Assembly (NCBI GenBank): GCA_037576195.1
Contig: CM075101.1
Coordinates: 42,346,001 to 42,410,000 of the forward strand
DNA from: Phytoseiulus persimilis
Taxonomy: Eukaryota; Arthropoda; Arachnida; Mesostigmata; Phytoseiidae
Direction of reading: 5' to 3'
DNA: 64,000 nt
Positions 1 through 12,700 of this stretch are shown piece after piece. A program made the translations under genes and the position numbers. The stretch's first letter is position 1; every line of letters begins with the position of its first letter. The notes under the pieces are model-generated. The model was given only the letters and a program-made list of their open reading frames with translations, was not told where the DNA came from and ran no database searches.

Positions 1-292
1 CTATTTGGATCCGAACAATGCCTTGCGGAATCCAGATGACTTTGTTTCCAGACCGTGGCGCCGTCGGATGCGGACTCCTCTTTATGGTGTTTTCCGCTCG
101 CAGATCTGGTTCGCGCGGAAAATGTCCAACACACCCTCGCGAGACCGCCGCTAAGCCGTTCCCTGACACACAAACGGCTGAGTATAGTGGGATTATGTGG
201 AGCTGAATAAAAGTGAATGCGAGCTTTTAGGCACAACTTCGTGGAGCTCCCTCGAAACAAGCTCGATACCGTCCCACTTCTTGGACACAAAT

Positions 293-313
293 CCCCCCCC
301 CCCCCCCCCCCCC
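293..313. repeat. Poly-C tract, 21 bases
   Basis: This is an uninterrupted run of 21 C. On the opposite strand it is a G run that could form a G-quadruplex or a slippage hotspot. Its exact length may be a sequencing or assembly approximation. Confidence 0.95.
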
Positions 314-423
314 GAAGATGGGGGAGCTGTGTCCAGAAATTGCGTCAACTCTCGAGGTCGACACACTTCGAAACAACAAAGAAGAAACCGTTGAAGATAC
401 TGACAGGCCGGGACAGATGATAA

Positions 424-429
424 TTTATT
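424..429 (-). terminator. Poly(A) signal AATAAA
   Basis: A canonical AATAAA on the minus strand, about 150 bases past the stop codon of the four-exon secreted-protein gene. Its position is typical for 3' end formation, but no transcript is available to confirm cleavage. Confidence 0.5.
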
Positions 430-577
430 TACAAACATTTGTCCACTTTCCGCGCAAATCACCAATCTTTCTGTTGGTGAGCTTCCCAAGTAAGAAAAAA
501 ACAATATGTCGTCGTGAAAGCGTCAAAGTCCTGATTGAACGTCAGCCACCAATGGTTGATGCTTGCTTTGCATCAAT

Positions 578-1704
578 CTACACGAAGTAGTAGTTCAGCA
601 TTTTCCCGAAAGGCGACACATCACACTGCTTGAAGAGTTTGTTGCAGTCGGCACCACGGATGCCGCGACTGAGGGGCTCGGAATAGTTGGGGACGGCGCG
701 GAACAGCGTGTCGGAGAACAAATCCACGAATCTGGCCATCGCGGGCTGCTTGTCCAATGTGTAGGATCCGATTTCACAGAACATCTTGCGTCGACACGAT
801 TCGTGTCTGACATCGAGAACGTCGAGACCTCGTTCCAGAAGTTCTCCTGGAAGTGAAGTCGCCCTTTGAGAAGAAGTTTCAGTTTTCCTCCATACACCGA
901 TTCGACTCCTCCTCTCCTGCGGTTCAACTCATCAACAATCCATAGAAGCGACTCGATCACTGATCAACCGTGATCGTTGAATCATCAGCTGCTCACCCGG
1001 CTGAAGGAGTTTGCTCAGCTCTCTTGGCTCGAGAGCCCGGGACGCGTCGTCGAAACCGAGAGATCCCAGGAGCATGCTTATCTGGCTCAGGATCGGACTG
1101 AAACTTTTGACCACAGATGGCAGCATTTTCGGTGCGACTGTCGACAGGAGAAACGCGGAGCCTGGACAAGAATCGCTTCGCTTAATATCCTCAAGTTTCT
1201 ACTGAATGGATCTATATGTGAAACGGTAACTCTTTCAGTCTCCGGGCGGAGTGGAAACATCGACTCACCAAGGAGGAACGCAGGTAGCCAGAGGGGTAGT
1301 AGGAAGGGAGACACGGCCATCGCCGATGCCATCGAGTGCGCTCCCACGGATAGTTCGTTGCTTAAACTCCTCGCCGTCTCCGAGAGCTCTTGAACGAGAC
1401 TTCTTCTGGCGCGCGACTGCACCCAGCTCTTCATGACTTCCTTCGTGGCCGCTTGCACGAGACCGGGCACTGAAAACAGAGCTATTCCTCGACTCTAGTT
1501 CGATTTCTCAAGATAAGCACCTGAGGACAACCGGCTCTAGAGAGCGGGGTTCTCGGACGTGCACGGGTGTTCACTTCTAATCCTAGGGAGACTATACTTC
1601 TTCAGAATTCTGCTCTACTCACTCAGCTGGTCCGCTACGGTGTGGTTGATGAGCAGCACAGCGAAAATTGCTGCGAAGGACTGCCGGAAAACCATGCGTG
1701 CCAT
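578..1704 (-). CDS. Secreted protein with conserved C-terminal cysteines (four exons, complete)
   Basis: Model: complement(join(578..846, 997..1137, 1269..1469, 1623..1704)), 230 residues. Every intron has GT-AG ends and is in phase 1, and the joined frame is open to a TAG stop, which is strong internal support. Exon 1 encodes a signal peptide (basic start, then FAAIFAVLL and a likely cleavage after TVA near residue 24). The middle is helical with a hydrophobic stretch around residues 79-95. Exon 4 carries four cysteines, at about 159, 165, 209 and 216, in the pattern C-x5-C ... DC-x6-C-x2-SPF. That pattern resembles a group of uncharacterised arthropod secreted proteins, though I cannot name the family. 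The start was chosen because it gives the full signal peptide; a second Met lies three codons in. An AATAAA follows at 424-429. The product is probably extracellular. Function is unknown and no enzyme motif is visible. Confidence 0.75.
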
Positions 1705-2690
1705 TTTGTGGGTATTTCACGAAGATGCCCCTCTGCAAAACATGAAGCGTTCCAATCCCATCCGCAGTGCTCCGAACTTCGAGAGCGATCACGACACTCA
1801 TACTTTGGAAGCCAATCACCGGAGCTGTTCACAAACCCATTCACATCAACTGGCTATGTTCTGTTTGATATTGTGCTTTCAATTGGGTGACAGGACGCAA
1901 CAGGAAAACTCTCTCGGTTCCGAGTCGAACACGAACAAACGAAAAGCGAAAGTCATCTTGGGAGAGCTTTGATGAGAGAAACTTCCTCAACTCGAAGCCT
2001 CTCTCACGCGCAGCAATTCGACTCGATTCGTATCGAGCACCGCGAACTCCCTGGACGTCTTCGCAACGAAGTTTTTGCGAGTCGGTCTTTCCAACTGAGG
2101 CGAACGAGCTGCTGGGTGGGAACCCGACGATCGGACACTCTCGAGCTGTGTTCTATTTATTATTACGCCCAACTCCCAACTTCACGATCAGAAACCAATT
2201 CACAAAGTCGTAACTCTCGCGTCCTACCTGTTGAACTCGGGTGTACTGTGGCGAGTCGCAGCGGTAATCCTAAGCGAGCGGCTGTGCGCTGCTTGCAGAC
2301 ACTTGTTTCAAACTGAAGTTATACGTTGCGCGCGTGTGTTTGCTTAACTTGTACGGCCGGCTACTTGCCCCGATGCAGGGTGCGTGCATCCAAATCTTTT
2401 CTCTGAGAGAGGGCTTCGAGAAGAGACGCGCTCTCCGGCAGGCAAACAGTGATCGTGACATTCTGATATCTCAGAAATTCTCCCTCTTGTTTCCCGTTGA
2501 GCGTCTTTTTAGGTTTGGAACCCCACGGGGGGTTGAGGCGACCGAAAGAGGACCTGGCTGCTAGACGGCCGGTCTGCCGTGGTTGCTCTTTTCGACGGAC
2601 AGGTAATCAGCAAAACTGTTCGATTCTTCGCCATTGATTTCCCAGAGGATATTTTCAGCGTTTTGATCGCCGACGATTCAGACAATTGAA
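1705..2690. other. Upstream flank of the secreted-protein gene, no gene seen
   Basis: This stretch should hold the promoter and 5' untranslated region of the minus-strand gene ending at 1704. I see no convincing TATA box and no exon with paired splice sites. Open frames on both strands are short and overlap in several frames, as expected by chance. Confidence 0.5.
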
Positions 2691-2938
2691 AAGCCCAGAT
2701 TCAAAACGTCGTGACTCCAAATTTCTTAAAGTCTAGTTTCCAATCAGGAAATTATCAGACCAGTTTCCGACAACGTTATTTTGCGCTTCTCTCGGAAACT
2801 CAATGAGTGGAAAGAAACAAGGAGTGAAGCGTTTTCGAGGAAAGCGCGAAATAACGTTGCCTGAAATTGGTTCGATGGATTCCCGACTGGAAAATCCACT
2901 TCGAGAAATTTGGAGTTACGACGTTTGAATCTGGGCTC
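2691..2938. mobile_element. Foldback (long inverted repeat) element
   Basis: The left end beginning GCCCAGATTCAAAACGTCGT is repeated in reverse complement at the right end (GACGTTTGAATCTGGGC). The similarity runs inward for roughly 110-120 bases on each arm with scattered mismatches and small gaps, meeting near 2814. The whole unit could fold into one hairpin. The arms also give similar short peptides when read inward (both contain NVVTPNF and FRQRYFAL), which simply reflects the DNA inversion. It is most likely a foldback-type or MITE-like non-autonomous transposon. I did not identify a clear target-site duplication. Confidence 0.75.
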
Positions 2939-5900
2939 TCCGATTGTTCTCCGGGTCCGTTTCTCGCCGAAGTTTCAAGTAATTCCAAATTCTGTGGAAA
3001 AAGCTAAACTTCGAGTCTTGCACTGTATGAATATCAGGTCCCGAAAACTTCCCAACACGAGTTCTCCGACGCGAGGAGAACAGCAGGAATGGGGTTCGCT
3101 CTCGCTCCGCAGGGATCGCAGGGGATCCCGGGATGAGCGAAACAGTCCTTCTGTTGGGCTTTCACTCAAAAGTTCATAATAATCATTGGAAGTGAGTTGA
3201 ACGGCGAACGTCAGCCGTTCAATCTTCCTCTCATTGAGTGTCCATTTATTGCCCCGTGACGGTCCTGGTGGCGCTGGGCGCAGCGGCAGTTTGATATCGC
3301 GTCGCTTTCGTCGCATCAAATCTATTAGCGAGTCTGTGAGAGATCCACGGATGCTCGATCGGGTGGGGACCGGTTCCCGGTAACTCGACGGGCACGGTCT
3401 GCTGTCTGATGACCCAGGCAGCCGCACGTTTGAGACACTTCGGAAAAACCGAGACTGAGTTCAACGACGATTTTCAACATAGAACTCACTGAGAATGAAA
3501 CCAGTCGCAAATATCGGCCGACGAACGATCGGATTTCGAGGTACAGTGGTCGCTTGAACGATGAGCCGCGAGGGAGGCACATACTTCCGCTGGCGGTTGT
3601 CGGAGGGCTGCTCAGCCGGTTTCTGATAGAAGGCCGAGCAGAGAGTAATAAACGAACGGAACTGCCGTCAATCCACAGAGAGCCTATCGATTTGTCAAAG
3701 AGCGCTCTCGAGGACCCCGACTTGGGGTTCGAGAGAGTTTAAGGGGGTGTAAACATTTATAATTTCTCAGCTCACAATCGCTTCCTAAACACTTGCCGCA
3801 CAATCGGACCTCGTAGTCGGTGAGCTTCTCTCCAATGAGGCCAATTTGACCTCGGGACTGGTTTGCTGCAAACCGACCGCGGAACTCTGCTTCCCGACTC
3901 GACGGACCAGTTGCGGCATTTGAAAATCAGAAGCCTGACCTCACTCTCTTGATGAGCATCAGACGAATATTCTGCGGGTCCTCGACGATTTTGTTTCGGA
4001 TTCGGCGAACGCGAGCGGCAGAACCATTCTGTGATATTCCATAAAGAATGGAAAAATCCGTCTAGAGGTGAACGTGAGCCTCAATACTGACCTGAATCTC
4101 GAGCGCCGAATGTCGACAGAAAAGTCTGTCATGTTGGTCGGTGGCGCTGGCCGTCCGAGATGAAACTTCCACCCGCTGCCTGCGACTCGGTCGTTTCCAC
4201 AAGCGGTCAATATTCTTTCCTTGTATTCGGCAGAGCGAGATGCGCATTTCCAACTCCGTCCTCTGGCGTCTTCCCTTCGTCGAACGCACTCGGGGTGGAA
4301 GGATTTGCTTTTACTCTAGTCACATGATCTTGAGCAGCCGTCGAGCTTTGAGTCCTCGACTTCGGTCTCATCCAGGGATTCCCAAGATTTCCGGCGGGGA
4401 TCCCCATAGCATGCGGTGACTTCAACAGTTTTTGGAGCTTCGTTCGCGACCGTATGCTCCAGCCTTTCGTACGATTCGGGTTCACTTTATGAAGATGCTC
4501 ATCCCGCTGTACGCGTTCAAAACTGCCTCCAACTGAGCTGCTATAGACCTATCTGAATTCGGAATTGAATCAGATGATAAAGTCGGGGGTCTCTCGAGTC
4601 CAGTGGATTATATACGAAAACAAGAACAGTACGCCACCGCCACCGAATTCCGAGAATATCTCTTTCCCCGTCGAAGAAACCATGCGGACCGTTCGCGGAA
4701 TACACAGAAACAATTTCCATGTTACTTAGCTGACATAGAGAATGCTCTGGGTGTTCTCTATCTGAAAAAGGCCTGACATCAGCGTGCAGAACAGGAGGCC
4801 AACGTAGAGTTCGTTCGCGAACTGTTTGAGTGTTGGGAGACCCCAAGCCGGGAACGAGGATAAGATCGATGGGTTTGGTGCGACTCACGCGGATCTCTCC
4901 TAGGGGATTTCGCCCGCATTCCGCGATTCTCGGAACACAGGTTCTGGCTGATACAATTTTCTCATTCCACGTGTGACTCGCTCATTGGTTGATGAGACAG
5001 CCGAGGGCACAAGAAGACCTCAACCGTAAGTCACGGACTCCGATACCTCGACTCCGTTCCTACAGCATACCATTGAAAAGCTTGGTTCCACTCATGTGCA
5101 TGTACTAAGGATCAAGTTGGCGTGAATTTGACGGGCTCAATCTGTGAAGATAGATACGGGAGTGGTTTGAGGAATGTTTGCTCGTCGAAGAAATAATATT
5201 TCGTGTTTCGACGGAACCGCACGGATCATCTGCTATCAGACGGGCTTCGAGCTCCGAGGGCGCCAAGGAGCAACGCCAGAGGACGCCATAAAGAACTTTG
5301 AGAATGTTCGTCGTGCTCAGCAGCGCCGTTTGAGCTGAATGCACCGTCCGGAATAGGTCTAGTTGCGGAACTTTGCCACAGCCCTAACGGCAGATTCCGT
5401 TAGACAGAATCTCGATGTGCGAGCTCCATGAGCTCGCAGCGGTTGGATGCTCAGTTATTGAATCATTCGGTGCTCTTCTGCAAGCTCTGAGCGGTCGCAC
5501 ACAAACAACGGAAATGCCACGGTCTTTCTCTATCAAGCGAACTGAGCGGAGGCAGGATCATTTCAACATTCTCTCAACGCCCAGATCTAAAAGACTCGCA
5601 TCCATAAGGGGCCTCGGAACTCAGCCAACCTGGAAGGAGAGAGAAAGGAAATAATACATTCGCTCCCCTTTGAGGAGCGTTGACAACAGCGAACTCCATC
5701 GGAACTCTACCTGCTCGGAAGATACCGCTGCAGCAAAAAAAGTCTGGGACCGGACATCTGAGATTTCGCTCGGCGTTCCAAATAAAAATCGGGTAATGAT
5801 CCTTCCTGCTCCTTTCCAGAAAACGAGAGCTCCTGAGGCGAACACGAGTTGCCATCAACCTTCGATGCGTCTGTTGAGATCTTCGCGGTGGAAGTACGTC

Positions 5901-8456
5901 GACAGCCGGTTTCTGATAACGTCTGGGAATCCGTACCAAATCACGCTAAAAATAACTCCCGTGGGCGGAGTGCTCCTTGGGAACAGGCCTCTTTGGACAA
6001 GCGCGCAAGCCAGGGGATCTCGAGATTGCTCCTGCCAGGGAACAATCTAGCATCCAGGCACCGTGTTTCCGCTTGTCTTTCGATCCGAATAACCCTTCGA
6101 GGGACGTGCGATCCAACTCGGCGGCCATTTTCGAGGCCACAAGACACTTACTCGGTGACTCAATCACTCGGCTGCACATATGACAAGACAAAGCAGTATA
6201 AAGTTTTCAGGGATAAAACTCCAAATAAATGACGAATTGGCTCGATACGCATGAATACTCAGGATGCGAGATTCTCGAGGGCGGAAGGAACAAGTGGTAG
6301 CTCCCGAGAGAGAATCACCAGTTTGCTGCCTGCGTCTCATCCGTCCGGGCAAGAACGAGCTTTGGGAGTCGACGAACAGCCGAATGACTTTCCAGAGTTC
6401 CTCGTTCTCGCTCGCGACTGCGAACAGGATCGTGAAAATTATATGCTTCATAGTCAGCAGATTGAATCCGCTTGATTTTGAGCCTCCTCTCCCGGTGAAC
6501 CATTCGCGGCGATTCCCGCAACTTTCCGCTTGATCGCGAATTTCTATGACCCGAAATTCCTTCCAAAAACAGGGTTTCTTCGGCGGTCGAGGTCCACTCG
6601 AGTTCGACTGCCGCCGTTTTAGGTGATCTCCAAGCTCCCGGATGACGATACTTCCGGGGAGACTGCTGCGTTCGGAAACAGCATCAGAGTCTCAAACTGT
6701 CTGTGCAGCGAGATTCCATAGCCGGGCTTGAGAAAGTGGACGCGCGAGGCGGGGCAAACGACTCGGATAAAATTTAGATGTGGAGCGACCCATCGGCGGA
6801 GCTTGGCCCAGTTTGATGCTCCTCTTGGATCGTTGCTCGCAGCCCAGCGCGTCAGGAAGGCCGGTTTTGGATATTGTGGACGGAATCGATTGTTCGGCTC
6901 AACGAAGCTGCGATACCTCTAAGGCATTCGCGGGAGCTGATCGAGTGACGGCTCTCCGCCGCGGGTTCTCTCGAGGAAAATTCGAGGATCCAGTTCAGAT
7001 GAAAACGCCCCCCGAACAGATCCTTCAAGATTCAACGACTGAGTCTCTCGTGGAACCAGAGAACGAGTGTTTGCCATGGGAGACTGTAGGTAGAAACTGG
7101 AGTGCTCCGAACGGAGCGGACTATCGAGGAGAGTCATGGGATTCGTGTAATTTCGCAATTCGCCGATGGCATTCAAAGTCTCAGAGCGGTTGCCACGTCG
7201 AAAGAGCGTTTCAGTGTCGACTCATCGCTTAAGAGGAAGGGTGAATGTGACGATCCCACATTCCATCCGTTCTCCTAGAGTCGTTTATGCTCTAATCGTC
7301 GGACAAATGGGTGCGAAATCAAGTGCTGTACGCAATCGGGACAGCTCCTAGTATTCTAGGGTTCGACCATCAGTGTCTAATCAGCGCGCAGTCCGCCGTT
7401 TGTCTTGTTGGGAAACAACATGGCTGCCTAATGGGACTGGGTCGTGGTTCTCTGTGGAAAGCCGTTCGCGACCGATTTGTCAACCACCGGAATAGAGCTT
7501 CGTCGGAAGCTCCAGCATTTTTCGGTTGACTTTGATTGATTGAGAGGAGCCCCACGAAAAGGTGGAATGTACGCAATCCAAATCAGTGTCAACCGAAATG
7601 CATGGGCTTCCAGTCATGTGCACGAGTTAGGGAGAAAAAGCTCGTGCCTCGAACGAGGGTCTGGAAGCTCCCTGCAGAATTCAGCGGGATTCCTGCGAGC
7701 AATCTCGCCGCACCTCCCGGGATCTCACGTATTTCGTGCATCCACCTGGCTTCCCTGCTCGTTGGGGCTCAACTGCAAAGTGCTTCCTCGAGACAGTTCA
7801 CAGAATTGTGGGCAGCGTCGGCCATGCAGAAAACGTCCGCTGAATCGAGGGATACGGTTGTCTTGCGAGGCAGATAGCTCACGTCATGGGTTCGCAACTA
7901 TAGACTTTCTATGCTGGAGAGGGAGTTTCCGGGAGGACCTCGGCGATCTAAACCGGTTGTGTCCGCTTTTCCGACTCTATACCAATGATCGCTGGACATC
8001 GATGTAACCATACTCACGATTAGATCCGTGGAGAGCCTTCGGAAGCCTGTCGGGCGGTTGCCTTGATTTTCTCACGTTGGCAGCAATAAAAAAGAATGCA
8101 GGTGTGAGCATGAAGGATGCTGACAGGGCAAGCTATAGAAGACTGTGGCATTGACTCAGATTAATTCTTCTCTGAAATATTCATTCGAAAAAAATCATTG
8201 CCCCCCTCACAGCCGGCGTGGTAGCATCTCATTCTTAGCGATTTTCTGCCGAATCCCTAGCAAATTCTCAGGCTTATCACTCATTCGAGTCGCTCCGTAT
8301 CCCATCAGCAAATACCTGCTTTTGAGTTTACTACACACCGCCCATCCTCGAGAATCAAAGCCAACTTGTTCTGAGCTCACCGATTCCTCCAGTCTGGCCG
8401 TTCCGATAAGCTAGTCGAACCCAATTACAGACCCTGACACTGAACTCAAGAGAGAT
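2939..8456. other. Gene-poor stretch, no gene I can defend
   Basis: I checked both strands. Two places look slightly protein-like but are not called. A minus-strand frame ends in a TAA that is itself part of an AATAAA near 3250. A plus-strand frame at about 7620-7877 has coding-like third positions and is followed by AATAAA at 8085-8090. Neither has matching splice partners that I can find, and open frames of this length occur by chance in 64 kb. Plus-strand AATAAA motifs also occur near 3655 and 6224. Confidence 0.4.
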
Positions 8457-8519
8457 CCCACAACAGAACTTGAGTTGCATCCTGCAACAGAACCTGAGTT
8501 GGGTCCTGCAACAGAATTC
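8457..8519. repeat. 24-bp tandem repeat, about 2.6 copies
   Basis: Two full 24-base units (8457-8480 and 8481-8504) and a partial third (to about 8519) share the core CAACAGAAC-TGAGTTG with a few substitutions. The period is divisible by three, so one plus-strand frame reads a short acidic repeat (TELELHPATEPELGPATE), but no surrounding gene is visible. Confidence 0.8.
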
Positions 8520-9225
8520 TGGAAGAAGTGTGGCCGAGAGCCTGTACAGGGTCCGGCGGCCAGATGATCTCACAAGTCGTGATCATTCGTTCGATCCAAG
8601 CACGCTAAAGCATCGTCTCCCGTGCCGATAAGTCCTGAGTGAAAAGTTTAACGGATGTCCAGCTGTCGCGGAAACTCTCCGAGCTCTTCTTTTCCGGGCC
8701 AGTTCTTCAGATTCCTTCGATGAATTATGAAGATCAGCGCTCTCTGATCTGATACCGGGTGCCCACAAAGCCTTCCCATTTTATCACACCGAACAGCCGG
8801 AGACCGGTTCACTCTCTTCTTGGTGGTCACTAGGCACAGATAGACTCGCGATGGGTGCCTCTAAAGTTGGAAACGGTTCATTCAACAAGTTTATTTGTCA
8901 TCATCATTGTCTTCGAATATATATCTCTCAGATCCAAAAGGTCCCATTCTTGATCGTGAATTAGTCGCAAATGCCAACTTTTCGTTGGCTGCTGCTAATC
9001 ATCAGATACATACGGTATTGTACTCGCAGCTTGTGTCCGGACAATGGCACAAATCCAACGAGAAATTTCGTCCTACATACTTCTCCTTTGATCGAGGCAC
9101 ACAGTGATGTTTCCAGGTTGCCCTCGGACCCAGATACCCCTCCCATTTGTCGGAGCTAAGGAAAAAGTCATGCAGTCTCTCGCGGCTTCGTGGACGGGGT
9201 TCGCATAGTTCTGTTCCGTGACTCC
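8520..9225. other. No gene seen; possible 3' flank of the minus-strand candidate at 9226
   Basis: The only notable motif is AATAAA on the minus strand near 8890 (tttatt in GTTTATTTG), about 330 bases past the stop codon of the weak two-exon candidate at 9226-9744. Nothing else in this stretch is supported. Confidence 0.4.
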
Positions 9226-9744
9226 CTAGTTGTGCTGAACACGATGTCCAGGCTGCAGTCCCGTGAACGTGTCGTCTACTCCGCTCAGTCCATCATACCT
9301 CAGGTCCACCATCTTGCCCTGGGAGCCTGAACAAAATATGTGTTGTACTATACTTGATCGACCAATCATAGGCATCCGTGGTACTGGAATGAAGGGAACT
9401 GTAATGGCGAGTTTACGCGCGACGAAGGCCACCAGGTTCCGAGCAGCGTGCGTCAAATCATGCATTTACGTTCAAAAATAGAGCAACACTTTGCTCCTTA
9501 GACTGAGAGACCTCGTCCTCGATCATGTACGCTTTCATTGCTTCGGTGAGGTGATCCCAGAATCAGACCCGAGAAGACTTCTAACTCGAGGCTCGTCGAA
9601 TGAGGTGAAGCGGAGGCGTGGTGTGATCTGTACACGTACGTAACGTCTTCACGAGGTCCATTCCCCCAAAAGTCGACGACAGGCGGCAGCGGCGTCCACG
9701 AAAAGGCTTCATCCGAGTCCACCCCGTGTCGAGATTGATCCGGA
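9226..9744 (-). CDS. Possible two C-terminal exons of an unrecognised gene
   Basis: Tentative model: complement(join(9226..9326, 9569..9744)), 5' end unknown. The last exon follows a good acceptor (TATTTTGTTCAG), uses mostly G or C at third positions and ends in TAG. The exon before it reads through a proline- and tryptophan-containing stretch (AFSWTPLPPVVDFW) and could splice in phase 1 to give EVFSGSQGKMVDLRYDG, but its donor (GTCTGA) is weak. An AATAAA lies about 330 bases downstream. I do not recognise the product. It could be a chance assembly of open frames; no signal peptide or domain is visible. Confidence 0.25.
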
Positions 9745-12700
9745 CTGCCCGAGACGCCTTTTCATCCGATCATCAGCAGAAATCCCTCCTTCCCATCCGA
9801 GTCGGGCACGGGAAGCTGAGTAGAAGGCGTCCAGGTTTGGTCGAGTTTCATCAAACCGCCTCTTCCCCGGTTGCTTGCTCGCCCGATTCTTCCCTTCGCT
9901 CCACTGTCCTTGCTCGGCTGTTTATTGATTGAGAATCGAGCTCAGCTATGTTTTCCGTTTCGCACAGTTGTCTCGGACAGCCGCGCCGTTCAACGTCGAA
10001 CCCTCGAGAGGCGCCACCCTTCGAAAATTTGTTCTTCAACCCTTGTGTGGAGTCGTCGATTCGGGAACAGCTACGCATCCCAAAGCTACGGTAACCACTG
10101 CGGTTGCCACGGTAGCTAACAGACGCACGTTCGTCAGAGAATGACTCAAGGCCCATTTACACTGTTTCACTCCTGGCGAAAATTATAGGGAGTGAACCCG
10201 GGATGAGACTCCCTGGTGATCATCAGCTGTCTACACCGTTCGATTGGGGAAGCGCATCCTCTGTGGCGTAAGACGAATCTGGATCAAAAGTTAGGGGCAT
10301 CGTACTCGTCGTCGGTGCGACTCATAAGCCGCGCAGAAGGGACCTTGGCCGATATAGCGGAACTCAGGTCTCAAGTGGGCCTCCGAGCAACAATAGCCAG
10401 CCTGGAGGTTGCAGGACGATTCGAAAGGAAACTTCAGTCAAGATTAGATTCACCTAGGTCCAGCACACAACACAAATCGAATTCGGTAGGATGCAATCGT
10501 TAGCCGTCAACCAAGGTCAATAATGAACAAATGAAATTAGGGAACACGTTTCGCTGTGGCGCTGGGTTACTACTCTCTTTCATCCTGTATGCCGCTCTCG
10601 GCTCGTGGCACGTCTCTCGGATCGGGCGACGCCGAGCGTGATTGCGGCGTCGATTCTCATGGAAGGAGACGAATCACGACTACCCTGGCGGCTCGAAAAG
10701 CTTGAGTTCCCCGCAAGCCTTCTCGATCAACCGATCGAGTGGCCAGAGGTCCGACTATTCTGAGCGAGAAACTGGAATCAGCGGCGACTTCTCACCGGCT
10801 TAAGATACCATCAAAACCGAACTTCTGTCGGCCGTCAAAAAGAATCACGGATGGAGAGCGTCGAGGAACTGTCCAAATCTATCGTCCGCCGTGTGACGGG
10901 AATCGAATGACGGGTGGGAGCTAAATGGCCGCTTGGGAGCACAATTAGGCCGTCGGCGGGTCCGAGTGGCTTAACGCTGGGCGGGAGAGCCCGTCGAGAT
11001 GAGCTACTAATGGCTGATTGTGCTCTTGTAAATCGGCTGGATTGAGTACCTTATCTCGTGGAAGAACCCTACTCCATTCGATCCCGCTAGCGTTTTATAG
11101 CGCATCGTTGCTGCATTCCGCAAATGGGAGTGTTCACCGATTTCGGTGATTGGGACGCGCAATGGCACGATTACCGCTCATCTTCGGTGTAGATGAGTTT
11201 CCGTCGGTTTGGGCTGTACAGGCACCTCACAAAGCTCCGGTGCCAAAAACGCTTCGGCTATGGATGGATCCGATTTTTCAACCTTTCCCAGGAAGATAGC
11301 GTTGTGTCGGTTCAGCAGTGAAGCGGGAAGAGGGTAACACCGATACGACCTGGCATTTCAAGGCAGCGACTGGGACATGGACTCCGAGAAGTTTTATCGT
11401 TCTTGAGTGTGCCAACGTCTCCCGGAATCGAATCGTAACCAGAGATTCACGTTATGAATTTCCAGACGCCAGGGAAATGCGACGAGTCGTTGACGGAAGT
11501 TTGGAATCTGAGAAGGGGTCACGAGGCTTTCGAGCCGTGGACTGCATTTCTAACGCTATCCGAGATCTTTGAGCTGGGCACTTGATCACTGCTGAAGCTA
11601 CTGACGTGAAGGCAGCGACAGCTGGATGAATATCTTGATATCTTACATCTTTCTCGAACAATAATCCCATCGAAACGATCCATGTTATCGGACTCATTCG
11701 AAGATTCGACACTATGAGCAACTTCGATGCATGGAGAACCCGTAGGTTGGATCCACACGGGGGGAACCAGGGGTCGCTCGGTCTCTGGAATCGCCAGAAG
11801 CTGACTCAAAACTGACGCATCTAGCTTCAGCTCACCACAGCTCGGAAAGATGCCGCAGCAGCGAGAGACTACTTGAACATCATATTCAAAGTTCAAACCT
11901 TCAGAGCATGAAGATATGAGTAGAAAATGAGAGGAATGCCAGTCAAGCGCCTCCTAGTTTTGTCACGACTCAGTTCCCTACTTTATCGGTGGAAGGCAAA
12001 GCAGAGAATAGCTCACAATCAAATCCTACTCCGTGCGTAAACCTTCCTATTCTGGATTCGAGCTTCACCTTAATGCGATTCGAGTAGGATGTACCCCCCC
12101 CCCCCCACGATGGCAGGATACGGATAATTCACTTCAGGATCTTTGGGATTAGAAATTTTACGTTGGATTTCGATGTCGGATCGCAGTTCCATGTGATCGG
12201 GACTAGCCTTATGGTCTGATACCGGGACTACGAGGATCCCGAGACTCAGGAAGACTGTTCAGAGTGGTCTGAGACATTTTGGCGCCGGAAATTTCGGCGC
12301 AGATTCAGATCAAGGTCCGTGGCCATCGATACCTTCTCGCGGTGAGTGTGACCAACATAGCTTCCATCCAAGCGACCAATCAAGGACGAATTCCATTTCC
12401 TGGGGATTCCCGGGGAATGATTCGTCGGAATGGTGCTCCAACGTCGACATGACAAATAAGATCTAGATGACGTCTGGGCGATCACCGATGAAAAAGGGCT
12501 CTTGGACGACGAGTTCGTCTCCCAGATAGACGGATGATAGTTGTGGAATTTCCGCGAAACTCGTTCCGAGCGTGTCCCACACTGTTCGCCCAGCTTACGT
12601 GAGCATTCCCACCGGAGGCTCATGCTCCAATGCATCCTCTTACACCCTGATCAGGAGAAAAATGTGAGTCTGATGCCTATTCTGAACCGACGACACCTGC

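Larger units (their letters stand above)
1..577. other. Window edge and 3' flank of the first gene
   Basis: No coding region is supported here. The stretch holds a 21-base run of C at 293-313. On the minus strand an AATAAA hexamer (read as tttatt at 424-429 on the plus strand) lies about 150 bases downstream of the stop codon of the gene at 578-1704, so this is probably the 3' untranslated region and cleavage area of that gene. Short open frames around the C run are low-complexity artefacts. Confidence 0.6.

Noticed and set aside
197..420. Plus-strand frames with proline runs near the left edge
   Set aside because: They are produced by the 21-base C tract and lie in the 3' flank of the minus-strand gene.
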